From: Planctomycetota bacterium
Lineage (GTDB): Bacteria; Planctomycetota; UBA1135; GCA-002748355
DNA length: 62,169 nt
Reading direction: 5' to 3'
Assembly (NCBI GenBank): GCA_020426005.1
Contig: JAGQQW010000006.1
Span: 1-62,169 of the forward strand
Under the pieces are notes generated by a model. That model was not told the DNA's origin. It did not search any database and saw only the letters and a list, made by a program, of their open reading frames with translations. Each line of letters starts with the position of its first letter. Position 1 is the first letter of the stretch. The position numbers and the translations under genes were made by a program. Shown one piece after another: positions 43,055 to 53,014 of this stretch.

Positions 43055-46000
43055 CCGCGAACGCGAACGACGAGTCTGCCGAACGTCCTTCCGACGACGC
43101 GGTAGGGCCCGAGCCACTCGGCGAGGATCTGCTCGAAGGGGGTCTGCGCTTTGCATTCCGCGACGACGTTGCGGAGCACGAAGAAGCCAGCCGCTCGACC
43201 GCGAATGCCGATGTCTTCCCGAGTCGGTACGAGGGTATCGAGCGCATCGCGAGCGGCGGCGTCGGCATCGTGTATCGAGGGCGTGATACCGAACTCGGTC
43301 GCGACGTCGCCCTCAAGGCATTGCAGGCCGATTTCCGGTACGACCCCGAGCTGTTGACGCGCTTCTTCGACGAAGCGCGCATCAGCAGCCAGCTCGAGCA
43401 TCCGGGTATCGTGCCGGTCTACGAACTCGGGCGCGCGGAGGGAATGTCTCCGTACATCGCGATGAGGCTCATCGGTGGGTCGTCGTTCTCGGCGCTCCTG
43501 CACGAACGACAGGCCTCGGGCGACGACCGGCATACCCACCTCGCCATCTTCGAGAAGGTGTGTCAGACGGTTGGCTACGCGCACGATCGTGGAGTGCTGC
43601 ACCGCGATCTGAAGCCCTCGAACGTGATGGTGGGCGCGTTCGGTGAGGTCCAGGTCGTCGACTGGGGCTTCGCCAAGGTCGTCGATGGTGAACAGGAGGG
43701 TTCGGGCGTTCGAGACCACGACGAACTGGAAGCGCGGGTTCGGACGCTTCGCAGCGACGAAGTCGAGACGAGTCGATCGGGTTCGGTCTTCGGCACGCCT
43801 GCGTACATACCACCCGAGCAGGCACGCGGCGAAACGGCGAAGATCGACGCGCGAGCCGATGTCTTCGCCCTCGGCGCGATGCTGTGCGAGATCCTGACCG
43901 GACTGCCGCCGTACCGCCTCGCCCCGGAGGACGCGCCGGAAGTCGTCCTCGCACGTGCTCGTGCGGGTGATCTCACGCACGCTCGTGCGCGTCTCGATGC
44001 GTGCTCGGTGGACCGTCCGCTCGCTGACTTGGCGACCCTTTGCCTGGCCGTCGATCTCGAGCAGCGACCAGCGAACGCGGGCGTCGTCGCCGCTCGCGTG
44101 TCGGAGTGGGCACGCGCCGTCGAAGATCATGCTCGCGCGGCAGAGCGAGAAGCGTTCGCGCAACGCGTGCGCGCCGATGGCGAACGACGCGCACGGAGGC
44201 TCACGCTCGCCCTCGCTTCGACTGTCGTGCTCTTGGTCGTGGCCGGTGCCCTCACCTGGGGCACGCTCGCCGCGATCCGCGAGCGCGAAGATCGGGAACG
44301 CCTCGAGCGTGCCACTGCCGCACGGTCCGAAGCGCAGGATGCTCGCGCACGCGCCGAGGCGGCGTTCTCCCTCGATTCCGAGGACGGCAACGCGCGAAGT
44401 CGGGATGCGTGGGCACGCGCACTCGCTGCCTCCGAGCGTGTCCGTAGCGAGGATCCCGCCTCGTCGTTTCCCGCCGAGTTGCGCGCCGCGCACGACGAAG
44501 CAATCGAGGGGCTCGAGGCGCGAGCACGGGACGCTGCGATGCTGGACCGCCTACGTGCGGCCAGTCTTCCGGACCCACGGATCGAGGATGCGCGGCAGCA
44601 GATTCCGGAGTTGCATCGCCGAATGCGTGAGCACTTCGCAGCGTACGCCGGCATCGATCTCGAAACGGCGGAAGCCGACGCGGCAGCAGCGCGGCTCGAC
44701 ACGGCAGTCCGTGTCGAACTCGCGGCATATCTGGACCTGTGGGCGACGACGCTCTCGAACGAGGAGGCACGCAAGCACCTGACGGAGATCGCGTCGCGGA
44801 TCGACCCCGATGCGCTGCGAGTTCGCATGCGACGTGACCTGATCGATGCCCCGCCAGACGCGGATCGAGCGAACGCCCTACTCGGCGAATGTATGCGTGA
44901 AGTACGCCCGCCCGAGACGTATCGGCTCCTGATGCACGGATTGCAGCGGGCAGGGCTGGACGACGCAGCGCGACGCGCCGTCCTGATCGGACAAATCCTG
45001 CACCCGGCCAGCGAAGCGATGCAACGCGCCGGTGCGCTCGCCTACTTGAGTGGGCCACGGCAGGACTGGCAGAGCGCGGTGCGAGCGCTCCTCGCCGCCG
45101 ATGCTCTGCGCGGTCGTAGCAACCTTCCCTGGGTCGCGTTCGCGCTCGAACAAGGTGGCGATGCCATTACTGCAGGGGCCGTGTATCGCCTCCTCATCGA
45201 TCGCGAACCCGATCGAGTGGAGTGGCATCTGAGATACGGGCAGATGCTCGGCGCGACGGGTCGAGGTTCTGAGGCGCGTCCGCACCTCGAACGTGCGTTG
45301 CAATCGTCCGATGCGTCGATCGTCGACGAGGCGACGATCGCGCTCGCACGCGTCGCGCGGGGAAGCGGCGACGTGGCGAGCGCTTTGCGTTATGCGAAAG
45401 AAATCGCTGCGCGGAGTCCCGACGAATCCTCGACCCATCTGCTCCTCGCCGAGTTGTCGAGGGATCCCGAGCAGCGAGCCCTGGAACTGCGCAAGGCGCT
45501 GCCCGGCACTCGCGAGCAGCACGCGCTCATCCTGCACAACCTCGGTTCGACGTTGTGCATGCTCGGGCGCATCGACGAAGGCATCGAGACGATTCGCCGG
45601 GCGACCGAAGCCGCACCCGACGTCGCGGACCATCGCATCGGCCTCGCGTTCGCGATGTTGCAGACGGGACGTCCCGCCGAAGCGCTCGAGTGGCTCGACA
45701 AGGCTGCAGACATCGATCCCGGTGATGCGCGGATCGCGCACCTCGAGGCCGATGCACAGCTCGAACTCGGGCGTATTCGCGACGAAGTACGATCACGCGG
45801 GCGAGCGCTCGCATTGTTCTCGGACGATCGACCACCACCGACGGGACAGCATCGCGATCGCGGTTTGCGGCTCGGCCTCGAGGACTACGAGCAGGCGCTA
45901 GCGGATGCGAAGGCCCGGCTCGCCCGCGTCGAACGTCTCGAAGCGATCCTCCACGGTGTGACGGTTCGCGACGATGCCGATCGTTGGAGCGAGATCGCGG

Positions 46001-46401
46001 AGCTCCTCGCGATGCGCGAGCAATACGCGGCTGCGTCGCGAGCTGCGGATCGCGCCGTTGCCTTGCACACGATCGAACCGCCGCCGCTGGACATCACGAC
46101 GGAAGCCGCGGTTTACGCGATTGCGTCGGGTTTCGGGCGCGGGACGGACGCACGGTTTCTCACCGATGCCGAGCGTGCAGCGGCACGCGAACGCGGCCGC
46201 GCGAGCCTCGTCGAACTCCTCGATCGCTTCGAAGCGAATCGCGATCGACCTGGCACCGCACGTGCGATCGCGAGCTGGCTCGAATCGCTCGAATCCGGAC
46301 CGGCGCAGGCTTGGACCGACAACGCGATCGAAACGCTACCCCGTGAAGAACAGCCCGCGTGGCGCGACGTGAAGCGACGCCTGGCTGCATTGAGGAAGTA
46401 G
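43051..46401 (+). CDS. Membrane Ser/Thr protein kinase with TPR domain
   Basis: 1116 residues. The kinase domain has the Gly loop [12 protein letters not shown] (about 65), VALK with Lys89, HRDLKPSNV (His184-Arg185-Asp186), DWG (204-206) in place of DFG, and [11 protein letters not shown] in the activation segment; the DWG form is typical of bacterial TPR kinases of this branch and the catalytic Asp is kept. A membrane helix at about 388-408 ([19 protein letters not shown]) follows, then a long helical region with TPR-like units up to the C terminus ([45 protein letters not shown]). The kinase faces the cytoplasm and the TPR part lies outside. It probably regulates the adjacent ECF sigma factor. 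Confidence 0.92.
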   Translation: MTANANDESAERPSDDAVGPEPLGEDLLEGGLRFAFRDDVAEHEEASRSTANADVFPSRYEGIERIASGGVGIVYRGRDTELGRDVALKALQADFRYDPELLTRFFDEARISSQLEHPGIVPVYELGRAEGMSPYIAMRLIGGSSFSALLHERQASGDDRHTHLAIFEKVCQTVGYAHDRGVLHRDLKPSNVMVGAFGEVQVVDWGFAKVVDGEQEGSGVRDHDELEARVRTLRSDEVETSRSGSVFGTPAYIPPEQARGETAKIDARADVFALGAMLCEILTGLPPYRLAPEDAPEVVLARARAGDLTHARARLDACSVDRPLADLATLCLAVDLEQRPANAGVVAARVSEWARAVEDHARAAEREAFAQRVRADGERRARRLTLALASTVVLLVVAGALTWGTLAAIREREDRERLERATAARSEAQDARARAEAAFSLDSEDGNARSRDAWARALAASERVRSEDPASSFPAELRAAHDEAIEGLEARARDAAMLDRLRAASLPDPRIEDARQQIPELHRRMREHFAAYAGIDLETAEADAAAARLDTAVRVELAAYLDLWATTLSNEEARKHLTEIASRIDPDALRVRMRRDLIDAPPDADRANALLGECMREVRPPETYRLLMHGLQRAGLDDAARRAVLIGQILHPASEAMQRAGALAYLSGPRQDWQSAVRALLAADALRGRSNLPWVAFALEQGGDAITAGAVYRLLIDREPDRVEWHLRYGQMLGATGRGSEARPHLERALQSSDASIVDEATIALARVARGSGDVASALRYAKEIAARSPDESSTHLLLAELSRDPEQRALELRKALPGTREQHALILHNLGSTLCMLGRIDEGIETIRRATEAAPDVADHRIGLAFAMLQTGRPAEALEWLDKAADIDPGDARIAHLEADAQLELGRIRDEVRSRGRALALFSDDRPPPTGQHRDRGLRLGLEDYEQALADAKARLARVERLEAILHGVTVRDDADRWSEIAELLAMREQYAAASRAADRAVALHTIEPPPLDITTEAAVYAIASGFGRGTDARFLTDAERAAARERGRASLVELLDRFEANRDRPGTARAIASWLESLESGPAQAWTDNAIETLPREEQPAWRDVKRRLAALRK

Positions 46402-46433
46402 TGCGGCTGCTGGTCGTCCAGGGCGCGTCCTGA

Positions 46434-46439
46434 TAGCGT
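46434..46439 (+). promoter_or_regulatory. Weak -10-like element (TAGCGT), leaderless start
   Basis: TAGCGT ends six bases before the GTG at 46446. It departs from the TATSNT consensus at the third base, so support is weaker than for the other sites. Confidence 0.25.
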
Positions 46440-46445
46440 GCTCGC

Positions 46446-46715
46446 GTGAGTCCCTACGAGCCCCAAGCCACCGATACGGACGAGGCCGTCGACCGATTCG
46501 TCATGGATGGCTTCGCGCGCATGACGCCTCGGGAACGCTTGGAGCTCGCGATGGACGCCTACCGCGATGTCGTGCGTCTGTCGATCGCCGGCATCGCGCG
46601 GCGACACCCGCACGCTTCGATGGCCGAGCTCGAGCGACGTGCCGGCGCACTGCGACTCGGCAGAGAACTCACGCTCGCGGTCTATGGTCAAGAAGCCGAG
46701 GCTTGGTTCGATTGA
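46446..46715 (+). CDS. Small hypothetical protein
   Basis: 89 residues with a GTG start. Predicted all-helical: MTPRERLELAMDAYRDVVRLSIAGIARRHPHASMAELERRAGALR-like segments read as three amphipathic helices, followed by YGQEAEAWFD. The RRHPHAS..EL..R pattern resembles small uncharacterised proteins found in several phyla, but I cannot name a function. It lies 44 bases after the kinase and about 100 before the transporter operon. Confidence 0.7.
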   Translation: MSPYEPQATDTDEAVDRFVMDGFARMTPRERLELAMDAYRDVVRLSIAGIARRHPHASMAELERRAGALRLGRELTLAVYGQEAEAWFD

Positions 46716-46799
46716 CCAGCCACCCAAAGTGGGGTGCCGATCCAGCGTGACCCGTACGGGGGACTTTGCCAACGCGCTGCCATCGCAGCCTCGTGGCGC

Positions 46800-46805
46800 T
46801 ATCGT
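46800..46805 (+). promoter_or_regulatory. Predicted -10 element (TATCGT), nearly leaderless start
   Basis: GC-TATCGT ends eight bases before the ATG at 46814 of the peptide-binding protein, the first gene of the transporter operon. Confidence 0.45.
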
Positions 46806-46813
46806 CGCACCTG

Positions 46814-48802
46814 ATGAAGGGCCTTCGATCGATCCCCGTCGCGTTCCTCGCGCTCCTGTGCGCTTCGTGCGTGCCCGACGCCTATCCCGGTGAGGAAGGC
46901 GACATCCTGCACTTCACGTTGCGTCTTTTGCCCAAGACGTTCGATCCACCCAAGATCTCGGAGGAGGGCTCCAACAAGCTCGCGTCGCAGATCTACGACG
47001 GGTTGCTCACGTATCACCCGTACGCGAGGCCCTACAAGCTCGTACCGGCGATCGCGGCCGCGCTACCCGAGGTGAGCGAAGACGGGCGGATCTATACCTT
47101 CAAGATCAATACGTCGATTCGATTTCAGGACGATCCGTGTTTTCCGGATGGCAAGGGGCGCAACGTCAACGTGCAGGACGTGATGTACTGCATGAAGCGC
47201 TTCGCGCACCCCACGTCGGAAACGACCGGGTGGTGGCTCTTCCAGGATCGCATCGTCGGGTTCGACGACTGGCGCAAGGCACGCGAGGCGGACGTTACGA
47301 AATACCTCGCCGAACGAGGCACGCTGCCGCCCGCGACGTATCCCGGGATCGACGCGAAGATCGTCGGCAAGGACCACGCCGGCAACGACGTGCAGGGGAT
47401 CGAGATCGTCGGTGACGACACGATCGTCTTCCGGCTCAACGAGCCGTACGACCAGCTGCTCTGGGTCCTCGCGATGAATTACACCGCGATCTATCCGAAG
47501 GAAGCCGTCGAGCACTACGGGGATCAGTACAAGAACCACCCGGTCGCGACCGGGCCGTTCAAGGTCGTCGAGTTCAATCCTGTGTATCGCTGCGTGATGA
47601 CGCGCAACGAGAACTACCGCGAGGAGTACGTTCCGGATCCTCGCAACAAGCCCGAGGATCGACTCGAGGGCTGGGATTGGGAAGCCGACGAGAAGGCCGG
47701 CCTTCTCGAGCATGCGGGCCAGCGCCTGCCCATGTTGGACGGGATGGAGGTGCGGTACATCGTCGAAGACCAGCCGCGTTGGCTCTACTTCAAGGCCGGC
47801 TATTCGGACTTCCTCAATCCGCCGAAGGACAGCACGGACCAAGCATTGCCTGGCGGCGAACTCTCGCCCGAACTCGTGGCGCGCGGCATCCGCCTCGATC
47901 CGTGGCCCGAACTCGGCACCGTCTACTCGTGTATCAACACGATCGACCCGGTGTTGAAGAACGTCGATCTGCGCCGCGCGATCGCGCTCGCGACGGACCA
48001 CAAGTGGACCTGCAAGAACCTCTACGCGGGACAAGCGATCGTCGCGACGTCCGTCATCCCGCCTGGCGTCGCAGGCTACGACGCGAACGATCTTCCATAC
48101 CACAACAAGGACGGTTCATCGGACATCCCGCGAGCGCGGGAACTGCTCGCCAAGGCCGGGTACCCCAACGGCGTCGACAGCAAGACCGGGAAGAGACTCA
48201 AACTCGTGTTCGAGAATTCGAGTTCGAGCGCGACGGCCAAGGAATTCTCGGATCGTTTCGTGTTCGAGATGCGCCAGCTCGGGATCGAGGTGGACGTCAT
48301 GTACAACACGTTCCCGCAGATGATCGACAAGATGCGCAAGAGCAACTTCCAGGTCGCGGGTCTCGCGTGGGGATTCGACTACCCGGATGCGCAGAACATC
48401 TTCGTCAACCTCTACGGGCCCAACAAAGCGCCTGGCGCCAACTATGCGAGCTTTCAGAACGAACGCTTCGACGAGCTGTATCGCAAGGCCGCGTTGCTTC
48501 GCGACGGTCCCGAGCGCACCAAGCTCTACGAAGAGATGGCGCACATCGTCTCGGATCAGATTCCATGGGTCACGCGTGCGCATCGCATTCGCCAGAACCT
48601 GCAACAGCCGTGGCTCTCGGGGATGAAATACACCGAAGTCAATTATCAGTTCTGGCGCTATTGCGCGGTCGATGACGCCATGCGGGATCAGCGCGTCGCG
48701 GAGTGGAACAAGCCCAACCGCTGGCCGCTCATCATTCTGTCGCTGTTGTTCGCTCTGCTCGTCGGCAAGACCGTGTTTTCGAGTGGCGGGGCGCGTCCAT
48801 GA
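46814..48802 (+). CDS. Peptide-type ABC transporter substrate-binding lipoprotein with C-terminal membrane anchor
   Basis: 662 residues from the ATG at 46814 (MKGLRSIPVAFLALLCASC), giving a lipoprotein-like signal with Cys19 as the lipid site. The SBP_bac_5 fold is visible: LRLLPKTFDPPKISEEGSN, QIYDGLLTYH, AIAAALPEVSEDGRIYTFKI, ATGPFKVVEF, LRRAIALATDH, LAKAGYPNG and YNTFPQMIDKM. Unusually it also ends with a membrane helix (WPLIILSLLFALLVGKTVF) followed by a short tail, so it would be held at the inner membrane next to its permeases. It binds oligopeptides or similar ligands. Its TGA overlaps the next ATG as ATGA. Confidence 0.88.
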   Translation: MKGLRSIPVAFLALLCASCVPDAYPGEEGDILHFTLRLLPKTFDPPKISEEGSNKLASQIYDGLLTYHPYARPYKLVPAIAAALPEVSEDGRIYTFKINTSIRFQDDPCFPDGKGRNVNVQDVMYCMKRFAHPTSETTGWWLFQDRIVGFDDWRKAREADVTKYLAERGTLPPATYPGIDAKIVGKDHAGNDVQGIEIVGDDTIVFRLNEPYDQLLWVLAMNYTAIYPKEAVEHYGDQYKNHPVATGPFKVVEFNPVYRCVMTRNENYREEYVPDPRNKPEDRLEGWDWEADEKAGLLEHAGQRLPMLDGMEVRYIVEDQPRWLYFKAGYSDFLNPPKDSTDQALPGGELSPELVARGIRLDPWPELGTVYSCINTIDPVLKNVDLRRAIALATDHKWTCKNLYAGQAIVATSVIPPGVAGYDANDLPYHNKDGSSDIPRARELLAKAGYPNGVDSKTGKRLKLVFENSSSSATAKEFSDRFVFEMRQLGIEVDVMYNTFPQMIDKMRKSNFQVAGLAWGFDYPDAQNIFVNLYGPNKAPGANYASFQNERFDELYRKAALLRDGPERTKLYEEMAHIVSDQIPWVTRAHRIRQNLQQPWLSGMKYTEVNYQFWRYCAVDDAMRDQRVAEWNKPNRWPLIILSLLFALLVGKTVFSSGGARP

Positions 48803-49731
48803 TCCAATACGTGATCCGGCGGATTCTCTATGCGATCCCCGTTCTGCTGGTCGTGGCGTTCATCACGCTGTGGCTCTTCGACATCGCTGCGGGGGATCCG
48901 GCAGCGATCAAACTCGGCAAGAACCCGTCGCCCGAGGCCGTCGCTGCGTTGCACGAGAAGCTCGGATTCGACGACCCGTTCCTCGTCAAGTACGGGAAGT
49001 TCCTCTGGAGCACGGTGACACTCGACTACGGCGTTTCGTTCACCGACGACACGCCTGTGCGCACGATCTTCGCGCGCGGCATCGGTCCGACGCTGAGCCT
49101 GACGATCCCCGCGTTCTTGCTCGGGACGCTCGTCTCGGTCGTGCTCGCTTTGCTCGTCGCGTTCTATCGAGGTTCGCTCCTCGACAAGACGATGACCGTC
49201 GTCGCCATCGCGGCGATCAGTATCTCGTCGCTCGTCTACATCCTCGTCTTCCAGTACGTGCTCGCGGACCAGTGGAAGCTCTTCCCGATCTGGGGGTACG
49301 AGTACGGTTTCGGTGCGCTCACGTTCGTTGCGCTACCGGTGCTGATCTGGATCCTGCTCTCGATCGGGACCGACATGCGCTATTACCGCACCGTCGCGCT
49401 CGAAGAGATCTCGCGCGACTATGTGCGCACGGCACGCAGCAAAGGAGTGAGTGAGCGCAAGGTGCTCTTCTCGCACGTGCTGCGCAACTGTCTGATCCCG
49501 ATCGTCACGCGCATGGCGATCATCGTGCCCTTCCTCATCACGGGGAGTTTCTTGCTCGAGATCTTCTTCGGCATCCCCGGACTCGGGAACACGCTCTACA
49601 CCGCGATCGGGAACTCCGACCTACCGGTCATCAAGGCGTTCACGATGCTCGGCACCGTGCTTTACGTGATCTTCGACATCCTCGCCGATGTCTCCTACGC
49701 GGTGCTCGATCCGCGCGTGAGGTTGCAATGA
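48799..49731 (+). CDS. ABC transporter permease, DppB type
   Basis: 310 residues from the ATG at 48799, which overlaps the binding-protein stop. It starts MIQYVIRRILYAIPVLLVVAF, the signature N-terminal helix of peptide-importer permeases, and keeps the EAA-loop region (DYVRTARSKGVSERKVLFSHVLRN) that contacts the ATPase. Six membrane helices are visible. With the downstream DppC-type partner it forms the membrane channel of a peptide or nickel-type importer. The stop overlaps the next start as ATGA. Confidence 0.94.
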   Translation: MIQYVIRRILYAIPVLLVVAFITLWLFDIAAGDPAAIKLGKNPSPEAVAALHEKLGFDDPFLVKYGKFLWSTVTLDYGVSFTDDTPVRTIFARGIGPTLSLTIPAFLLGTLVSVVLALLVAFYRGSLLDKTMTVVAIAAISISSLVYILVFQYVLADQWKLFPIWGYEYGFGALTFVALPVLIWILLSIGTDMRYYRTVALEEISRDYVRTARSKGVSERKVLFSHVLRNCLIPIVTRMAIIVPFLITGSFLLEIFFGIPGLGNTLYTAIGNSDLPVIKAFTMLGTVLYVIFDILADVSYAVLDPRVRLQ

Positions 49732-50768
49732 CGACTCTCAGCACGATGGATGCGTTCGACGAGCAGGACCTCACGGTCGCGCGCACGCCGACGCAAGAGG
49801 CCTGGCGTCGCTTCAAGAAGGACAAGCTCGGTCTCGTCTTCCTCGTCGTGATCGCGATCTACTTCTTGGTCGCGCTCTGGGCCGGGACCTTCGGGTGGGG
49901 CGGTTCTTACGAGGTCGCGGGGCAGACGCGGCCCGCGTACGAGGCCTCGATGGGGCAGCTCGGGATCCAGCTCGACGGCAAGCCGTTTCCCGAGTCGCAA
50001 GTTCCACCGACACTCGCGGGCGGTGCCAACACGATCCTCGGCACCGATGCGCTCGGGCGCAGCGTGTTCTATCGCGGACTGCAATCGACGAAGGTCGCGT
50101 TCATCGTCGGTACGTTCGGTGCTCTCCTCAGTGTTGTGATCGGCATGACGCTCGGGCTCCTCGCGGGCTTCCTCGGTGGTTGGGTCGATCGTGTCGTCGT
50201 CTTCGTCTACTCGACACTCGCATCGATCCCGTATCTGCTGTTGATGCTCGCGATCGCGTTCGTCGTCAAGAAGGGAGACTTCGCCGACTGGTACGACGAT
50301 CTCAAATTCCGTGACTTCGACGTCTCGGACTTCATCAGCCTCGGCCTCCTCAACCTCGTCGTCGTCATCGGCCTTACGAGTTGGGTCACGCTCTGTCGAC
50401 TGGTGCGCGCCGAAGTCTTCAAGGTGCGCGAACTCGACTACGTCAACGCGGCGCGCAGCCTCGGCTTCGGCACAGGGCGCATCCTGTTCCGCCACGTGCT
50501 GCCCAACGTCTTCCACCTCGTGATCATCAACTTCTCGCTCACGTTCGTGATCGCGATCAAGTCCGAGGTGATCCTCACCTTCCTCGGCGTGGGCGTGGAC
50601 AAGGAGCCGTCCTGGGGCCAGACGATCGCGGGTGCCAAGAACGAGCTGATGACCGGCATCTGGTGGCCGCTCGCCACGGCGGGGACGCTGCTCTTCGGCC
50701 TGACCCTCGCGGTCAACTACGTCGGCGACGCGCTTCGCGACGCGCTCGACCCCAAGCTGAAGACGTGA
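49728..50768 (+). CDS. ABC transporter permease, DppC type
   Basis: 346 residues. The cytoplasmic N terminus (EAWRRFKKDKLGLVFLVV) and first helix are typical of DppC/OppC; the EAA-loop appears as DYVNAARSLGFGTGRILFRHVLPN. A periplasmic insert with LGTDALGRSVFYRGLQS follows the first helix. It overlaps the DppB gene by four bases. No ATP-binding subunits follow in the operon, so the ATPases must be encoded elsewhere. Confidence 0.94.
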   Translation: MTTLSTMDAFDEQDLTVARTPTQEAWRRFKKDKLGLVFLVVIAIYFLVALWAGTFGWGGSYEVAGQTRPAYEASMGQLGIQLDGKPFPESQVPPTLAGGANTILGTDALGRSVFYRGLQSTKVAFIVGTFGALLSVVIGMTLGLLAGFLGGWVDRVVVFVYSTLASIPYLLLMLAIAFVVKKGDFADWYDDLKFRDFDVSDFISLGLLNLVVVIGLTSWVTLCRLVRAEVFKVRELDYVNAARSLGFGTGRILFRHVLPNVFHLVIINFSLTFVIAIKSEVILTFLGVGVDKEPSWGQTIAGAKNELMTGIWWPLATAGTLLFGLTLAVNYVGDALRDALDPKLKT

Positions 50769-50794
50769 CGCAGGCAGAAGGCAGCACAGCCACC

Positions 50795-51757
50795 ATGCGC
50801 GCCGCGCGGCGCACCCGCTACGGGCCGCCCGAGTCGATTCGTGTCGAGGACGTGGCGATCCCGCAACCGGGCCCGGGGGAGGTCCGCGTGCGCGTCCGCG
50901 CGACGACGGTGAATCGCACGGATTGCGCGATCTTGCGTGCGAAGCCGTTCGTCATGCACTTCGTCGTCGGGCTCACGAAGCCCAAGCGGCCGATTCTCGG
51001 AACCGATTTCGCGGGAGAGGTCGAGGCGATCGGCGAAGGGGTGACGGGGTTCGACGTCGGTGATCGCGTGTTCGGCTTCGAGGACAACGGCGCGAGTTCG
51101 CAGGCGGAGTGCCTTGTGCTCGGCGTGAAGCGTGGCATCGCGAAGTTACCGAACGGCATCGACTTCGAGACGGCGGCCGCGAGCATCGAAGGCGCGCACT
51201 ATGCGATCAACTTCTTGAACAAGGCGGAGAGCGTTCGTGGACGCGACGTGCTCGTCAATGGCGCGACGGGTGCGATCGGATCCGCGATGGTGCAGCTCGC
51301 GAAGCGCGCCGGTGCACGCGTCGTCGCGGTATGCCGAGCGGAGCACGAAGAACTCGCGAAGTCCCTCGGCGCGGACTCCGTGATCGACTACGAGAGCGAG
51401 GACTTCACGAACGGCGCCAAAGACAGCTACGACTTCGTGTTCGACACGGTCGGTAAGAAGACGTTCTCGCTGGCTCGTCGTGTGCTTCGCAAAGGCGGCA
51501 CGTACATCTCTTCCGAACTCGGCCCGTATGCGCAGAACCCGTTCCTTGCGCTTACGACCCGTATCCTCGGAAGCCGCAAGGTAAAGTTCCCCGTCCCGCT
51601 CGACATCCCACGGAGTCTCGAAATCGTGCGGGAACGGCTGGCGGATCAGAGCTTCCGGCCCTTCATCGATCGACGCTTCCCGCTCTCCGATGTGTCGGAA
51701 GCCTATCGGTACGTGGAGACGGGCCAGAAGGTGGGCAACGTCGTGCTCACGATCTGA
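50795..51757 (+). CDS. NAD(P)H-dependent MDR oxidoreductase (quinone reductase/enoyl reductase type)
   Basis: 320 residues from ATG 50795 (MRAARRTRYGPPESIRVED). A GTG at 50765 that overlaps the permease stop as GTGA would add ten residues and couple the two genes. GroES-like fold (PGPGEVRVRVRATTVNRTD, LGTDFAGEVEAIGEGV, DVGDRVFGF) plus a nucleotide-binding domain with NGATGAIGSAMVQLAKRAGA. The zinc-binding residues of alcohol dehydrogenases are absent, so it belongs to the zinc-free quinone oxidoreductase branch. Physiological substrate unknown; linkage to the transporter is positional. Confidence 0.9.
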   Translation: MRAARRTRYGPPESIRVEDVAIPQPGPGEVRVRVRATTVNRTDCAILRAKPFVMHFVVGLTKPKRPILGTDFAGEVEAIGEGVTGFDVGDRVFGFEDNGASSQAECLVLGVKRGIAKLPNGIDFETAAASIEGAHYAINFLNKAESVRGRDVLVNGATGAIGSAMVQLAKRAGARVVAVCRAEHEELAKSLGADSVIDYESEDFTNGAKDSYDFVFDTVGKKTFSLARRVLRKGGTYISSELGPYAQNPFLALTTRILGSRKVKFPVPLDIPRSLEIVRERLADQSFRPFIDRRFPLSDVSEAYRYVETGQKVGNVVLTI

Positions 51758-51783
51758 CCCGTCTCGAGGCGATCACCGAGCGA

Positions 51784-52749
51784 TCACTGGATCGTGGCGG
51801 TCAACGCGTTGGAGAAGCTGAAGCCGAACGTGTTCGCCTTCGAGTCCACCGTCATCTGCTGGAAGTGGAGCTTGAGACCGCGGAGCGTGGTGTCGTTGGG
51901 CACGAGCCAGGTCGTGCGCGCAGAGCCGCCGCCGGCGCCACGACCGGCCGTGATCGCGACTTGCATCACGTCGAGCGAGACACGCAGCACGCAGTCGCCA
52001 CCGCCGATTCCCTTGAGGGGCAGAGGCAGCGGCAAGGCGCCGAAGAACGTGTTGGACAGACCGAGGATCGCGATGGTCGGCGTGCCGACCGGGAGGTTGT
52101 ACGCCTCGGTGTCCCAGGTCCCGTTGACCGCGGGTGCTTTCGCGATGCCGAGCACGGGCTTGAACCCATCGGCGCCCGTGCAGCCGTCGCCGGCCGAGAC
52201 GATCGATGCTTCGTTGACGAAGATGCGATACGGAACACCGGGCAAGGTCGCGTCCGAGCCGTACCAGCCCCAGTTGTCGCCCTTCTCCTTGTCGTCGCCG
52301 TCGGCGGCATTGCCCACCGCGGTCATCGTGACGAGGCCCGGCGTCGTCGGTGCCGTCCAGGAGAAGCTCCAAGCGCGGGACAGCGAGTCGTTGTGCGTGA
52401 TGGCTTCGACACCGCGCACCGTCTTGTCGGTCCACGTGTTGGCGCTCGCGACGAACGTACCGGCGGACGTCTCCATCTCGAATCCGCCGCGCGTGTACGT
52501 CGTGTTGTCCGCGACGCTGAGCTTCATCGGGACGTTCGCGCCCGGAGCGACAGAGGCCGCGCTCGTGATGTCGACATGCACCACCGAGCTCGCCGTCGCG
52601 TTGTGGCAGCTACCGCAGCTCGGGTAGCCGGTCGTGACTCCGAGTGGAACGCTGTTCTTGCCGGAGATGACGCCGTTGTTGTGGCCGAGAAGGAGGGATG
52701 CGGTCAGGGCAGCAGCGAGCGTGCCCGAAATCGGGAGGCGAGAGTTCAC
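51784..52749 (-). CDS. Secreted CxxCH protein, choice-of-anchor V type (copy 2)
   Basis: 321 residues from a GTG at 52749 with AAAGGA seven to eight bases before it. Signal peptide (ISGTLAAALTASLLLG), then a heme-type motif CGSCH at residues 45-49, and a beta-sandwich region (VHVDITSAASVAPGANVPMKL; RAWSFSWTAPTTPGLVTMTAVGNAADGD). This combination matches the choice-of-anchor V family, in which a CxxCH precedes an Ig-like domain. The C-terminal module (GLSNTFFGALPLPL, CVLRVSLDVMQ, GFSFSNAL) is shared with its tandem paralogue and the 36632 protein. A c-type heme is plausible but a single CxxCH with no obvious distal ligand leaves redox function open. Confidence 0.8.
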   Translation of the reverse strand: MNSRLPISGTLAAALTASLLLGHNNGVISGKNSVPLGVTTGYPSCGSCHNATASSVVHVDITSAASVAPGANVPMKLSVADNTTYTRGGFEMETSAGTFVASANTWTDKTVRGVEAITHNDSLSRAWSFSWTAPTTPGLVTMTAVGNAADGDDKEKGDNWGWYGSDATLPGVPYRIFVNEASIVSAGDGCTGADGFKPVLGIAKAPAVNGTWDTEAYNLPVGTPTIAILGLSNTFFGALPLPLPLKGIGGGDCVLRVSLDVMQVAITAGRGAGGGSARTTWLVPNDTTLRGLKLHFQQMTVDSKANTFGFSFSNALTATIQ

Positions 52750-53014
52750 GGGAAGTCCTTTGGATGACGTGGAGGGATGCCGCGGGGTGCGCGAAGCGCC
52801 CATGCGGACCGTCCACGAAGGCAAGGTTCGTGCCGCTCAGGCCTCGGGTCGCAAGTCCTTTTTCATCAAGAGATTGAGTGGGACGCGCTCGCGGAAAACG
52901 CGGCGAGTCGTGTCGGTTGTGCGTGAGGACCGTCCACGAAAGCGTCGCTTCTCATACTCGCCCTCGAGTGCTCGGCCTGCTTCGGACTCGCAACGCTGGC
53001 GACGGGAGGCTCGG

